A stretch of 64,000 bases of DNA from positions 2,170,001-2,234,000 of the forward strand of contig NW_015622541.1 of the NCBI RefSeq assembly GCF_000835495.1. Direction: 5' to 3'. Both the position numbers and the translations under genes were made by a program. The notes beneath the pieces were generated by a model. The model was not told where the DNA came from and made no database searches. It worked only from the letters and a program-made list of their open reading frames with translations. Below are positions 34,742 to 44,837 of the stretch, in pieces (positions within the stretch are counted from its first letter, which is position 1; each line of letters starts with the position of its first letter). This DNA is from Cladophialophora immunda (lineage: Eukaryota; Ascomycota; Eurotiomycetes; Chaetothyriales; Herpotrichiellaceae).

Positions 34742-35938
34742 TCAATCGTAGATAGGCCGGTGGAGAGGGAGTGCTAGTTCCAGAGTCATCTCGCCACTTA
34801 TTCTCGAATCCGAGTTGATGAACTCCGTGGGCTGCCTGATGAAATATCCGATCCGGGGTGCAATCTCAAAACAAGCGCCCGAGACATCGTTCGAGCCCAG
34901 GAGATTCTTCACCGCCGCGAGATACTCGCTCATTGGGATCAGCTGGACCCCCGCTGCCTCGACTTTATCGAAGGCCCCGGTTGTATTGATGTTTGTCCGG
35001 ATCTTGTTCGGGCAGATTATGTTCATGGTGATCTTGTCCTCGTCGAGGAGGAGCTTGCCAAAGGATCTAACGAAGCCGACGGCGGCACTAAGACAGAAGG
35101 TCAGTGGAGGGGGCGATGCTTGGTAGGTGGTGTGTCACTCTCACTGTTTTGCTGCCGCACACATGGGGATGCCAGGATGATTGTAAAAGCCGGCCACCGA
35201 GCCCGCGGCTATCACTGCTCAGGATCAATAAATTTTGTTAGTCAAACATCATGTCAAAGAGAAAGTGCTGGTGGCAAGGGAGCGTAAATCGATGATAGAT
35301 GACATAGAGGACACGGACACTTGACGCGTCTTACCTTTTCCTCGAAACCCGTGCTTGTTGGGTTCTTGTCGGCGGAATTGCTGCAGAGCAAGACTGACTG
35401 TATAGAGAAATCCGTTCATGTTCACCTCGAATTTTGTGAGATCGGGTTCTTGAAATCCCACTGAATTCGGTCGATTGGGAAACGTCCGCCCTTCGCCCAC
35501 CCCGGCGATGGGACAGACGTAGTCGACATGCTTGCTATCCAAACGATCCAGTGCAGCCTCGAATCCCTTCCGCTGCGAATCCCAATCCGCCACATTGACT
35601 TCAAGTGGCCACACCTTTTCACCATGCTTGTTGAGCTCTTGGGCTAATCGTTTTGCGCCTTCGATGTCAATATCGGCGATAAAAACCTTCATGCTGTTCC
35701 CCAGAAGGTACAGATAGTGCGTCAGTCTTTCCCGATGACCCATCATATGAGCGAATGCGATCGGGCATACCCAAGTTCTGCGAAGAGACAGACCATGGCT
35801 TTACCAAGTCCTCCGGCACCGCCTGGCAGGAACGTCAGACATTGGAAAAATGGAATTCATGACTTCAAAGAAGGCTGCTCCCAGAAGCCAGGAAGCCAAC
35901 ATGCCTGTTACGTATGCTACTTCTCCTTGGAACGCCAT
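34742..35938 (-). CDS. Short-chain dehydrogenase/reductase C with altered active site
   Basis: 286 aa from exons 35938-35905, 35822-35771, 35693-35335, 35214-35145 and 35087-34742. N-terminal cofactor site VTGGAGGLGK is assembled from three exons. The SDR NAG motif reads IAG. At the catalytic YxxxK the sequence is MCAAAKH, so Tyr is replaced by Cys (TGT) while the Lys and the upstream Ser (AAGSVAG) remain. The 15-hydroxyprostaglandin-dehydrogenase-like tail follows (NIICPNKIRTNI). Intron 1 begins with GCATGT after ACAG; only this GC donor keeps TGGAGG in frame. The enzyme may be inactive or use another acid/base; a regulatory or structural role is possible. Confidence 0.8.
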
Positions 35939-36481
35939 GGTGACTGATCAAGTTGAATGGTATGGAAGCATACACGGCTACTTGTCGATGTTTTCCATTC
36001 GCAAAAGGTGGCAGTGGGGACTTCCTTTAGCTTTACGAACACAGAGGTACACTTGTTCTTCCGCCGAGCGTTCATTGCCCTAGCTATACCTCTCTGTCAC
36101 TTGCGATGTTCCTTCAAGATTTCCCTTTGCCAAGTGTGGCATGTTCTTCCGTGGCAATAAGATCTTGATAACCCGATTGGTCGTCTCGTACATGCCTGAA
36201 TCTGACTCTACCGAGGCCATTCTAGTGCGGAGTTGCTGCCACACTGGGGTTGGCATGTCCCGCCCCGTAACAGAGGCAGGCAAGAAGGAGTACGAGACAG
36301 GGCCAAGCATTGAGAATAGAAGTTCGCATGCATAGACCTTCTACACTCAAAACGGCCGGGACGCTTCTCTCTTTTATGGTATGGCACGTGCGTTTCCATG
36401 GGAAGTGGGAACTATGACTGCATTGCAATTATACATAGACGTCGTTTGAGATTTTCATCCGCTGCATAAAGACGTCTTTTC
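35939..36481. other. Intergenic region SDR C / cyclase-family gene
   Basis: 543 nt; promoter of SDR C and 3' end of the cyclase-family gene. Nothing else seen. Confidence 0.5.
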
Positions 36482-37888
36482 CTAGAAAACGGCCAAAGCG
36501 TTGGGATAGCATCCTATAGCACCTAAAGGTGTTTCACCCATGTTAGCTTCGAGCATCGGGAAGTATGGGGCTCAAATCGCGGAGACGCACCTGAGATATT
36601 GGGAGGCGAGCTCGAGAAAAAGAACTCCCAGCGTCCGTGCTTCTTACACATCTGGGAAAGTGCCTCTAAGTCAAATAACTCGCCAATGCCCATCCCCCAC
36701 AGCGGGATGATGTGCATATGGAGAAAAATGTCACTGGTGGGCGGGAGACATTCAAAGCCGGGTGAATCTGCCACCACAATGCTGAAGTAGTGGTTGTGTA
36801 GAAAGTCGAGCATCTCTTCGGACTGCTCGACTCCGGCAAAGCCCACCTCGGTCGCGAAACTGCTCTCGGCGACTCTCTTTCGCTGCTCGTGACCCAACTG
36901 GTTATATTTGTGGATGAACCCGGTGCGGAGGATCAGGATGTCGCCGTACTGGAACTCGATCTTTTGCTGAGCGGCGCATTCGAGGATGCCGTTCGCTGTG
37001 ATGGCGTGTCGGCTGTGAGGATCATACGACTGGTTCTTGAACTCAAAATAATCGATGAGTACACCTCTGCCAACTGGATTTCTGTCAGACTTGGGTCAAG
37101 TGATGCTGGGATTTGTCGGGAAAGTGGTGCCAGACCTATGCCTCTCCGAGACCATGCCTGCAGACCAATGCGAGCCGTGGTGTCAATGTCTTCCTGCGTC
37201 GTCTAGGACTGTGGTCAAATTGTGTCCGAGCTACCGTGCTGAAGGCCAACTCAAACCTACATTGTTGTAGTATATCCTCTTTCCTCCATGCTTGGTGCTA
37301 ACCTGCAAACGGCCATTATGCAACATGCTCGAACGAATAGGAGCGTGGGCATCTTACGTGCCGCAAGCCGTCCCACTGCCAGGTTCCATGAGCACATTTT
37401 TCATTGATCATTGATCAGTCAATGCTGGCCTTACCTGCGAGCTACTTTGAGAGTTTATCTCAAATATGTCGTCGTTGCCATACTCGGTTATGGGATGGAT
37501 CTTGTGTTTGAACGGAGCTCTGCCGAACATAGGAGGATCGGGAAGATGGATTGGCCAACTGCACAATTGAATCTATCGTAAGCACTGGAAGAATTTGTAG
37601 GGAAGTCATACAACGAACAACTAGGAGCTGCACTGACTTCAGACTCACGACCTCGCCTGTGTCGATGAGCTTTGATGCTGCGGCAGTACGGTCGGGTGTC
37701 AATAAGTTCAGACGACCAAGCTGTGATTTTTAGACCGTATTCGAAATAGGCCCCATCTTCGCCTTTCATCAATCGCATACCTCGTCGTCTTTGCCCCAAA
37801 ACCACGAGGCCCCAGGAGGAGCCCCAGGAATTCGGGGTAGCTCAGAGCGGGATGGGAGCTTGGTTGCCTTTGGATCGAACAAATCCAT
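36482..37888 (-). CDS. Cyclase-family metal-dependent hydrolase (kynurenine-formamidase-like fold)
   Basis: 321 aa in eight exons: 37888-37781, 37720-37638, 37558-37435, 37375-37358, 37302-37261, 37202-37136, 37073-36591 and 36522-36482. Joined motifs are LPRIPGAPPGASWFWG, VSLNWPIHLPDPPMFGR, SQWDGLRH, KHGGKRIYYNN, GIVGRGVLIDYF, FQYGDILILRTGF, a C-terminal PLWGMGIGELFDLEAL and PNALAVF. This is the fungal branch of the putative cyclase family (PF04199), whose members hydrolyse amides, lactones or esters. Exon 4 is only 18 nt and encodes exactly WDGLRH, which holds the presumed metal-site His. Divergent from the VOC dioxygenase-like gene. Confidence 0.85.
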
Positions 37889-38388
37889 GGTCAATGGATG
37901 GTCCAGTTTCGCCAGCCTTGTCGATTGTTGATCGTACACAGAGCGGTACCCGAATCAGAACAAGGGAGAAACGCACGCTCAAGCAGAGTGCAGCGAGCCA
38001 GGGTGTGTGTATGTACCTGTGAACACTTCGCGATTGTTTCCACGACTGTGATCTAGGTTGGGGCAGCCAACCGGATCGCACTGTGTGCCATCCGTTCCAA
38101 AGCGGATCAATGGATACAGCACTGCTTCCAGCAGAGTCCCTCTCACCATTCCGGTGCCATCTCCGTGCGGCCTGAATCGAGGGCCGTCTAGCTGACTATG
38201 GGATCTCTGCTTGTTCGTATCATAGGCCTCCAACGTGAAGTAACACGATTGGGGAAGAGGGCTCCATTAGCTCCGTGACGATCATCCTCACCCGAACGTA
38301 GCTCCAATACATGTGGTATATGAACTGAGCGTCGTGTGCTATTTGATATTGTAGAGTCCGTCATCTACCTCTAGGACCCTTTATCGAC
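37889..38388. other. Divergent promoter region cyclase / VOC gene
   Basis: 500 nt shared by two cluster genes. No gene seen. GGTATATGAA at about 38315 is a possible TATA element for the VOC gene. Confidence 0.5.
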
Positions 38389-39050
38389 ATGGCCAGCACG
38401 GATGACAAATATGACGACGACGGCGAGCACGTCTTGAGTCCTGCCTACTTTGCTCATGTGGTTTTACGTACCGCGAATTTCAAGCCTATGGTCGACTTCT
38501 ACAAGACCTTTCTGGGCGGCCATGCAACCTTCGAGACTGAGAGACTGTCATTCATTACCTACGACGAAGAGCATCACCGGATCGCCATTGTGAATGTCCC
38601 CGGAACAGGGCCTAAAGTGACGGAGAGTTCAGGCCTGGGTACGGTAAACTCTACGGCAACCAAGCTAATACCACGGGGCAGATCGGCTGACTGCTATTGA
38701 CACTCGCAGACCACGTCGCCTTTGCGTACAACAGTATCGAAGACCTCGCCGTGGCCTATCGCCAGCGAAAAAAACGGGGGATCCAGCCTTCTTGGTGTGT
38801 GAACCACGGACCAACCACGAGCATATACTACAAGGACCCCGACGGAAACAAGATTGAGACGCAGGTAGATAACTTTGACACGGTGCAGGAGGCCGGGCAA
38901 TTTTTTTTGACCAAGGAGTTCGCGGAGAACCCGATTGGGACCGACTTCGACGCTGAGGATCTCATTAGACGGTTGAGATCGGGAGAGGATCGCAAGGCCA
39001 TTCTCAAGAGGCCGGAAATCGGTCCAAGGACGGCGTTCAAGCGAGACTGA
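38389..39050 (+). CDS. VOC-superfamily extradiol-dioxygenase-like protein
   Basis: 196 aa from exons 38389-38638 and 38710-39050. One vicinal-oxygen-chelate module pair. The three expected metal ligands of extradiol dioxygenases are in place: His23 in FAHVVLRT, His85 in DHVAFAY (formed by the splice) and Glu133 in NKIETQVDN, with the usual YYKDPDGN turn before the Glu. It would cleave a catechol-type ring next to the hydroxyls. Glyoxalase-type activity is the alternative, since single-domain VOC proteins are versatile. Its neighbours (phenol hydroxylase type, FAH and cyclase families) favour ring cleavage; that is inference. Confidence 0.82.
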
Positions 39051-39186
39051 TGGCTCCCTTCGACTACTGTTGGTGCAAGTATCAGCATTGTCGCGATATA
39101 TCTAGGTATCTCGAAATAACAATGGCACGAGGCCCAACGATCGGTGCCCCTTTATCCGGCTGGCCTTCACCGACATGCACAACATG

Positions 39187-41329
39187 CTACTTCTGAAATT
39201 CTCCGATCTGTTCCATGTCGAATTCGGAGCGTTGGGTAAACGTCCCCGTGGTTGACGTGAACTTTCCGGGCTTCTCGAGAGACGATGTCCCATCCATCTT
39301 CTGTTGTTGTCCTTCCTGCGCAGCCACATCCACAGCTCCTCGACGACCAGCCACCGTCGCGATAATTTCGGACGCCAGTTGGGCGTCATCAATCTGATCA
39401 GCTCGCCATGCCACATGTCCATCCACCCGTACCAGCACCATGCGCCTCTCCCAAACGCTGTGGGCGTGCGCTTCGTTCTCGAGGATGACGTGTTTCAGCG
39501 GCAGCCATTGCTCCTGCGCCGCGCGAACCAGGAGGCTTGCACCTGAAAGTGAAAGGTCGGAGACATCCCGGAACTCCATCAACGTGTAGTACTGTCCATA
39601 CAAATCAAAGATCGGGGTACCGTCTCTCAAGAACACGTGTGGCGCTCGGGAGCCCGGCCAAGTGCTGGCCACCAGGTCCTTGGTGCTGAACGGTGGTTCA
39701 TCTGTGCCGTCAGGAACAACGACGCCGGACCTGTACCGGTATCCCATCTCAATCCCAAGATCCCGATTCTCCCCATCATGCTCCTGGTAGTATTCATGAG
39801 TCAATTGTCTTGCCCTTACACCTTCTTCACTGGCGTCATCGAGTATGTGCGTGTTCCCGCCCGTGATTTCAGCCAGCTGGTTGTGTACCTGCATGTGGAC
39901 TCCGGAACGTTCGATGCTTACGAGAGCGACGGGACGGCGTTCCTGCTCGTAGGATTTGAGAAGATCTTGATGTGAGAAGCCATTAATGACGATAGCTAGC
40001 TTCCAGCCCAACTCGAAGGAGTCGGCGATGCCCATGTTCATGCCATATCCGCCCGTGGGGATGTTCTGGTGGGCCGAATCTCCCGCCTATGACTTGTCAG
40101 CAAGAAACGACTTCTACTGTTGTGGCGAAAGAGGACTGGAAAGGAGAGAGATAAATGACACCAACCAGACCTACCAGATAAACCTTGCCATTCATCCCCG
40201 AGTACTGGCGAGCCACGGCAATGTTGGGTCGGAAGGTCGATCGTACTAGTATTTCATCGATCTTGATCTCGTACCGGCCATTCAAAGCGCCCAACGCACT
40301 GTAGACACATTCGTAGCTGTCGATTGTGTCCGGATGTGTCTCGAGCGGTAGGAACTGGTGCACCGTCCAAGTATCAATTTCATTCTGGGCGATGATGGCC
40401 GCCCCCAGATGGCTCTTACCGATAAAGAATATGTGCCAAAATCGTCCTTGCTTGTGAAGCCGCGTGAGGTCTCTCGATTTGAAATGGACCAGAAGCGCGT
40501 ATCGTGGTCTGTCAGTTTGTCGTCAGCCCAGAGACATGGAGAACATGCAGATGCTATACATTGGTCCTCCGTCCAACGGAATACCTAGACTCCGACGGAC
40601 TCTGCTGGATCCCCCGTCGCATCCGACCACATAACGAGCCAAAATGGTCTTTTGTTGACCGGTGGTGAGATCCGTTGTCAAGAGTTTCACTCCTCCGTCA
40701 CACTCTTCAAGCGACTCAAACTTCTGACTATAACGCAGGTCGATGTAAGGAATCTCGTCACAAAGTTCCCGAAGCCATTTCTCGAATATAACTTGGGAGA
40801 GCCGCTGGTAGGGCTCAAGCGGCATCGTGCCATCGTTTTTGGCCGCGATTCTTACCCTGTACTCGTCGACGCTCGGGTGATCCCATTTTGTCACAGGTTT
40901 GTCCGCGCCCAGGCCCGTGGACACCAATACCGGACATGGGATGTGGGAAGCTACGCCTGATGATCGGATTCAAAACATTAGCAACAAAAGCCTGTGTCAG
41001 CGGGAGCGAAGCCGCTCACCTCGTTCTCTGAGCCTCTGCGCAAGTCCCAGCCTGCGGAAAAGTTCCATGGACCGCGCGTTTGTCAGATCCATTTTCGGCC
41101 ATCTGGTGGTTGTTTCATTGCGCTCCAGGACGATTGACTTGACGCCGTATGTGGAAAGCACCTTGGCCAGACACAAACCGACTGGCCCCCCACCGATGAT
41201 TGCAACACAATCAGAAGGGAGCATTTCGGTCGCTGTTACAGGAGGAATACTTTCTTTGATACCATTCACACCGTTCTGCCCGTTCTGGTATGTGGAGTTC
41301 TCACCCATGTTGCAAACTGTATCCTGCAA
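39187..41329 (-). CDS. Class A FAD-dependent aromatic hydroxylase (phenol 2-monooxygenase/TfdB-like)
   Basis: 646 aa from exons 41329-41020, 40956-40560, 40508-40175 and 40086-39187. Motifs of class A flavoprotein hydroxylases are all present: GGGPVG for FAD at residues 46-51, the ARSMEL segment after it, YVVGCDGGSSRVRR (DG motif) and AGDSAHQNIPTGGYGMNMG (GD motif, formed by the last splice). A thioredoxin-like C-terminal region includes VLVRVDGHVAWRAD. It hydroxylates phenolic rings using NAD(P)H and O2. Met at 41308 is an alternative start. Divergent from the BVMO across 485 nt. Confidence 0.92.
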
Positions 41330-41814
41330 TTTGGAAAGCCAACTTCTATGGGTCGTTTTGCAGCTGGATAGAGGTGGCAGGCTCGAGAAGCCTCTTTCAA
41401 AGAGAGGCTAAAGTGTTGATCGAAATACTTATGCCTGCTGTCAGGTGTGCTTGAAAGTGCAGCAAACACCGGAAGCCTGCGAAAGAAGGCTGCTCGCCGC
41501 CAGCACCTCCCATCACACATATTTGGCCAACACTTGATCGTTTTGGGTCAACGTCTTCCATTATTGTCCGGAGCGATGACGGGAACAGCCCCAGCCGAGG
41601 AATACCGCGTAGAGGTTATTAGGACCCCACTGTGGGGGTCCTGGGCGTCTTCCACGGAATACAACAACTCCGGATATCCTCGAGGGACTCTGGTTCATAC
41701 TGAAAGCGTCTGGTGAAGTTTAAAGGAGAGTTGGCACGATGGCCCGAGTGATTGTAAAGAAAGGCGCTCGTCATCTGCTGTAGTAGCAAGCCTTTTGCAA
41801 GCACCGTGGAAACA
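41330..41814. promoter_or_regulatory. Divergent promoter of the FAD hydroxylase and BVMO genes
   Basis: 485 nt shared by two flavoprotein oxygenases. Holds a GC-rich palindrome (separate entry), CCACGGAATAC at 41652-41662 and ACTCCGGATATCC just after it; CGG-containing half-sites like these are typical Zn2Cys6 targets. Binding is inferred only. Confidence 0.5.
41621..41642. repeat. 22-bp GC-rich imperfect palindrome
   Basis: AGGACCCCAC-TG-TGGGGGTCCT: the arms match except for one extra G in the right arm. Sits midway between the two divergent oxygenase genes, as expected for a dimeric regulator site. Confidence 0.55.
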
Positions 41815-43748
41815 ATGACTGAACCAGTCGCACTCTCAACAGCTGCGGCGCTGGAGACCCCGACCAATGACATCAAATCCTACGCTCAAAAACATGGGAT
41901 CACACTTGATTTCGATCCCGATTTTCTCAAGGCCAAGTATGCGTTAGAAAAGAAGAAACGTGACAATCCTCAAGGTATTACGCAATACCAATCAGTCAGA
42001 GAAACGGACTATCTCAAGTCGACCACGAAAGATCTATATGCAGATGAAAGCTTTGCTCGTGACCCAGTCAAGAAGTTGTACGATGTGGTTATCATTGGTG
42101 CAGGCTACACGGGTCTCCAGGCAGTTGCTTTCTTACACGAGAGAGGTATTACCAACATCTGCGTTATCGAGAAAGGCAACGGCTTCGGTGGTACTTGGTC
42201 AGCTCCATCTGTGGCCCATGTGACGGACTTTCGGCTTACCATGACACCAGGTACTGGAACCGCTATCCGGGAGTCCAATGCGACATTGACGCCTATATTT
42301 ATATGCCACTATTAGAGAATGTGAACCATATCCCAACTGAGAAATACGTCCGGGGCCCCGAGTTGCTCCAGCATGCTGAAGCGCTTGCAAAGAAATATGA
42401 ATTGGAATCCAAGACTCTTTTCCAGACCGAAGCACTCGAATTCATCTGGCACGAAGAAAGTCTCCGCTGGAAGGTCAAGACTAGTCGCAACGACGACATT
42501 GAGGCACAGTGGATCATCCCGGCCCCCGGCCCCCTCCATGTACCAAAGTTTCCGGGGATTAGTGGCATCAAATCTTTTAAGGGAAAGCATTTCCACAGTT
42601 GCCGATGGGATTACCGTTACTCGGGTGGTAGCTTTAGAGATCCCAAGCTCACTGGTCTCACTGACAAGAGAGTTGGAATCATCGGGACCGGTGCCACGGG
42701 CGTCCAGCTTGTGCCTCGTCTCGGCGAATGGGCCAAGGAGCTGTATGTCTTCCAACGTACGCCTTCGTCGATAGATGTTCGTGGAAATAGGCCCACGGAC
42801 CGAGACTGGGCTCAGACCTTGGGCAAAGGTTGGCAACGCAAACGACAAGACAACTTCAGCATTTTGGTCAACGGCGGGCTCGTCGAGGAAGACGAGGTGA
42901 ACGACGGGTGGACCGATGTCCTCCGCTCCTTGCCTGGATTTATGGCCGGGGCAGATAAATCCAGCGATGGCCAGAACCTGCTCGCTCGCATGCAGATTGC
43001 CGACTTTAAAAAGATGGAGTCCATCCGGAAAAGAGTGGACACGTTGGTCAAGGATCCCAAAACGGCCGAAAGCCTCAAGCCGTGGTACAACCAGTTTTGT
43101 AAGCGACCTTGCTTCCACGACGAATATCTACAGACATTCAACCGGCCGAATGTCCATCTCGTGGATACCGACGGTAAAGGCATTGAGAGAGTCACCGAGA
43201 AAGGCATCGTGGCCAACGGAAACGAGTTCGAGCTCGATTGCATCGTCTACGCTACTGGCTTCGAATGGGCGACCGACTTGAGCGCGCGCATAGGAGCCCA
43301 GATCATCGGGCGCGGAGGTCAGACCCTGACTGACAAGTTCAAGGGCGGCATCTCGACGTTTCACGGCTGGGCTGTCCGAGGCTTTCCCAACCTCATGACC
43401 CTTACCTTCCACCAATCTGGCTCGACGCCCAATTGGACTCACAACATGACCGAGGTCTGTAATCACATCGCGTACGTGGTTGCGGAATGCAAAAAGCGAA
43501 ACATCAAGGCGGTGGAACCCACCGAGGAAGCGGAGAAGGCATGGGTCGCGAAATGCGTCGACGCCGCTCAGGGACGCGCTGCCTTCTTGAGAGATTGCAC
43601 ACCGGGCTACTACAGTGACGAAGGCACCATCGACGACAAGCTGCTGCGATCCCAGCCGTATCTGGCTGGAGGACCTGTATTTTTCAAGTGCATAGACGAC
43701 TGGAGGAAAGAGGGAAAGTTGGCAGGTCTTGAGCTGAGATACTCATAG
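41815..43748 (+). CDS. Baeyer-Villiger monooxygenase (class B flavoprotein)
   Basis: 626 aa from exons 41815-42197 and 42251-43748. Inserts oxygen next to a ketone to give an ester or lactone. FAD loop GAGYTG at residues 95-100, then NGFGGTWYWNRYPG across the splice. The BVMO fingerprint FKGKHFHSCRWD fits FxGxxxHxxxW(P/D). The NADPH loop GTGATGVQ follows, and a YATGFEW motif near the end. The N-terminal extension of about 90 residues is common in the steroid/cyclic-ketone BVMO branch. The frame could run back to a GTG at 41806 but ATG 41815 is the start. Confidence 0.93.
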
Positions 43749-44138
43749 GGCTGCTAGGCTTCCTATGCAGATCGGAATAGAAAATCATTCTCTCTATGCG
43801 TTAAGTTGACCTACGGACAGATCTGGTAGCCCCATCACCCTTCCCGCAAATGGGTCTGATTAACCCTTGTAAAATGGCAATAGTGAGACTCCACCCCACT
43901 CCGCGGAATACTGTGTCAATTGATCCGGAACTTCGGAGTAGGTTTGGAGACTCACAGCGTTCTATCATTTCCAGGCCATCCTAAAGACTCCAAGTCTACG
44001 AGCCCAAAGGGTCTTATCCAACCGAGCCTGTAGCTTGTATATAACTAGGCTTCCCGAGAGCGATCGCGAGGGCACCAGCCCTCCGGAGGTTGGTACAGCA
44101 TAAGAACGCAGCTCTATCGTCTACTTATTGACCTAACC
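43749..44138. other. Promoter region of SnoaL3
   Basis: 390 nt with CCGCGGAATAC at 43901-43911, the perfect 10-bp palindrome CCTCCGGAGG near 44083, and TATATAA at 44038-44044 about 95 nt upstream of the start. Confidence 0.5.
44038..44044 (+). promoter_or_regulatory. TATA box of SnoaL3
   Basis: TATATAA 95 nt upstream of the ATG at 44139. Confidence 0.5.
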
Positions 44139-44644
44139 ATGTGTGCATCAGCTACCGAGACCACACAATGGCCCGCCACGCCCATTGCGGCCAAGATAAA
44201 GGACTTAATCAACCTCTTCTTCGCTCTGGCCGAGTCCAAGCACGCCGACGCCGGGCCCCGACTGGCTCATGAAGTCTTCCACCCGGATGGAAAATGGCTG
44301 ACGCCTCTTGGGGCACACACTGGCGCAGAAGGTGCGCTGTCCCTTCGTCTCTGAAGTATCATCATACGCTCCGCTAATCTACCTTGCGCACCTCAGCAAT
44401 TAGCAAATCGCGGAACCGGGTGTGGGAAGGTATTGCCTCGCGAAAGCATAAGATCGTCAGAGTCTTTGCCAGTGATTCTGCTGGCGAGGACATCTTCCTG
44501 TTGGGCGAACTCTCCGTGGTCCGAGACGACGGATCGACGTCCGTTTCGGACTTTGTGGCCAGGCTGATGACACAGAGTGCGACAGAAGAGGCCAATCCGA
44601 GAATTGTCCTGTACCAGGCCCAAGCATGGGGAGTCAGGAAATGA
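44139..44644 (+). CDS. SnoaL/NTF2-like small protein (3)
   Basis: 146 aa from exons 44139-44331 and 44397-44644. Predicted alpha+beta NTF2-like fold: a helical start (IAAKIKDLINLFFALAESKH), then FHPDGKWLTPLG, SRNRVWEGIASRKHKI, a beta-rich second half and the tail VLYQAQAWG. More distant from SnoaL1 and SnoaL2 than they are from each other, and unlike them it has an intron. Function unknown. Confidence 0.72.
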
Positions 44645-44837
44645 ACAATCGGCACATGAGGCGTTCCCTCACAGAAGACAAGACGGGCACAAAGAGTCTT
44701 CGGATATTCAAGACACTTTAACGGTTAAGCAGAGCTTGTTTATGTCTGAGCAAAATGCAATTGTAGACACTTGTAATCGCCCCTTTCCATGGAGATAACT
44801 AGGTAGAGCTATTGTAACTCGGTACAAACTCCTCATC

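Noticed and set aside
36523..36590. Unspliced C-terminus of the cyclase-family protein ending LTWVKHL
   Set aside because: A GTGCGT donor and CTTTAG acceptor lead to the conserved PNALAVF ending with a proper stop, so the read-through tail is intron sequence.
42312..43118. 268-codon antisense ORF opposite the BVMO gene
   Set aside because: Shadow of a GC-rich coding exon; the sense frame carries all BVMO motifs.
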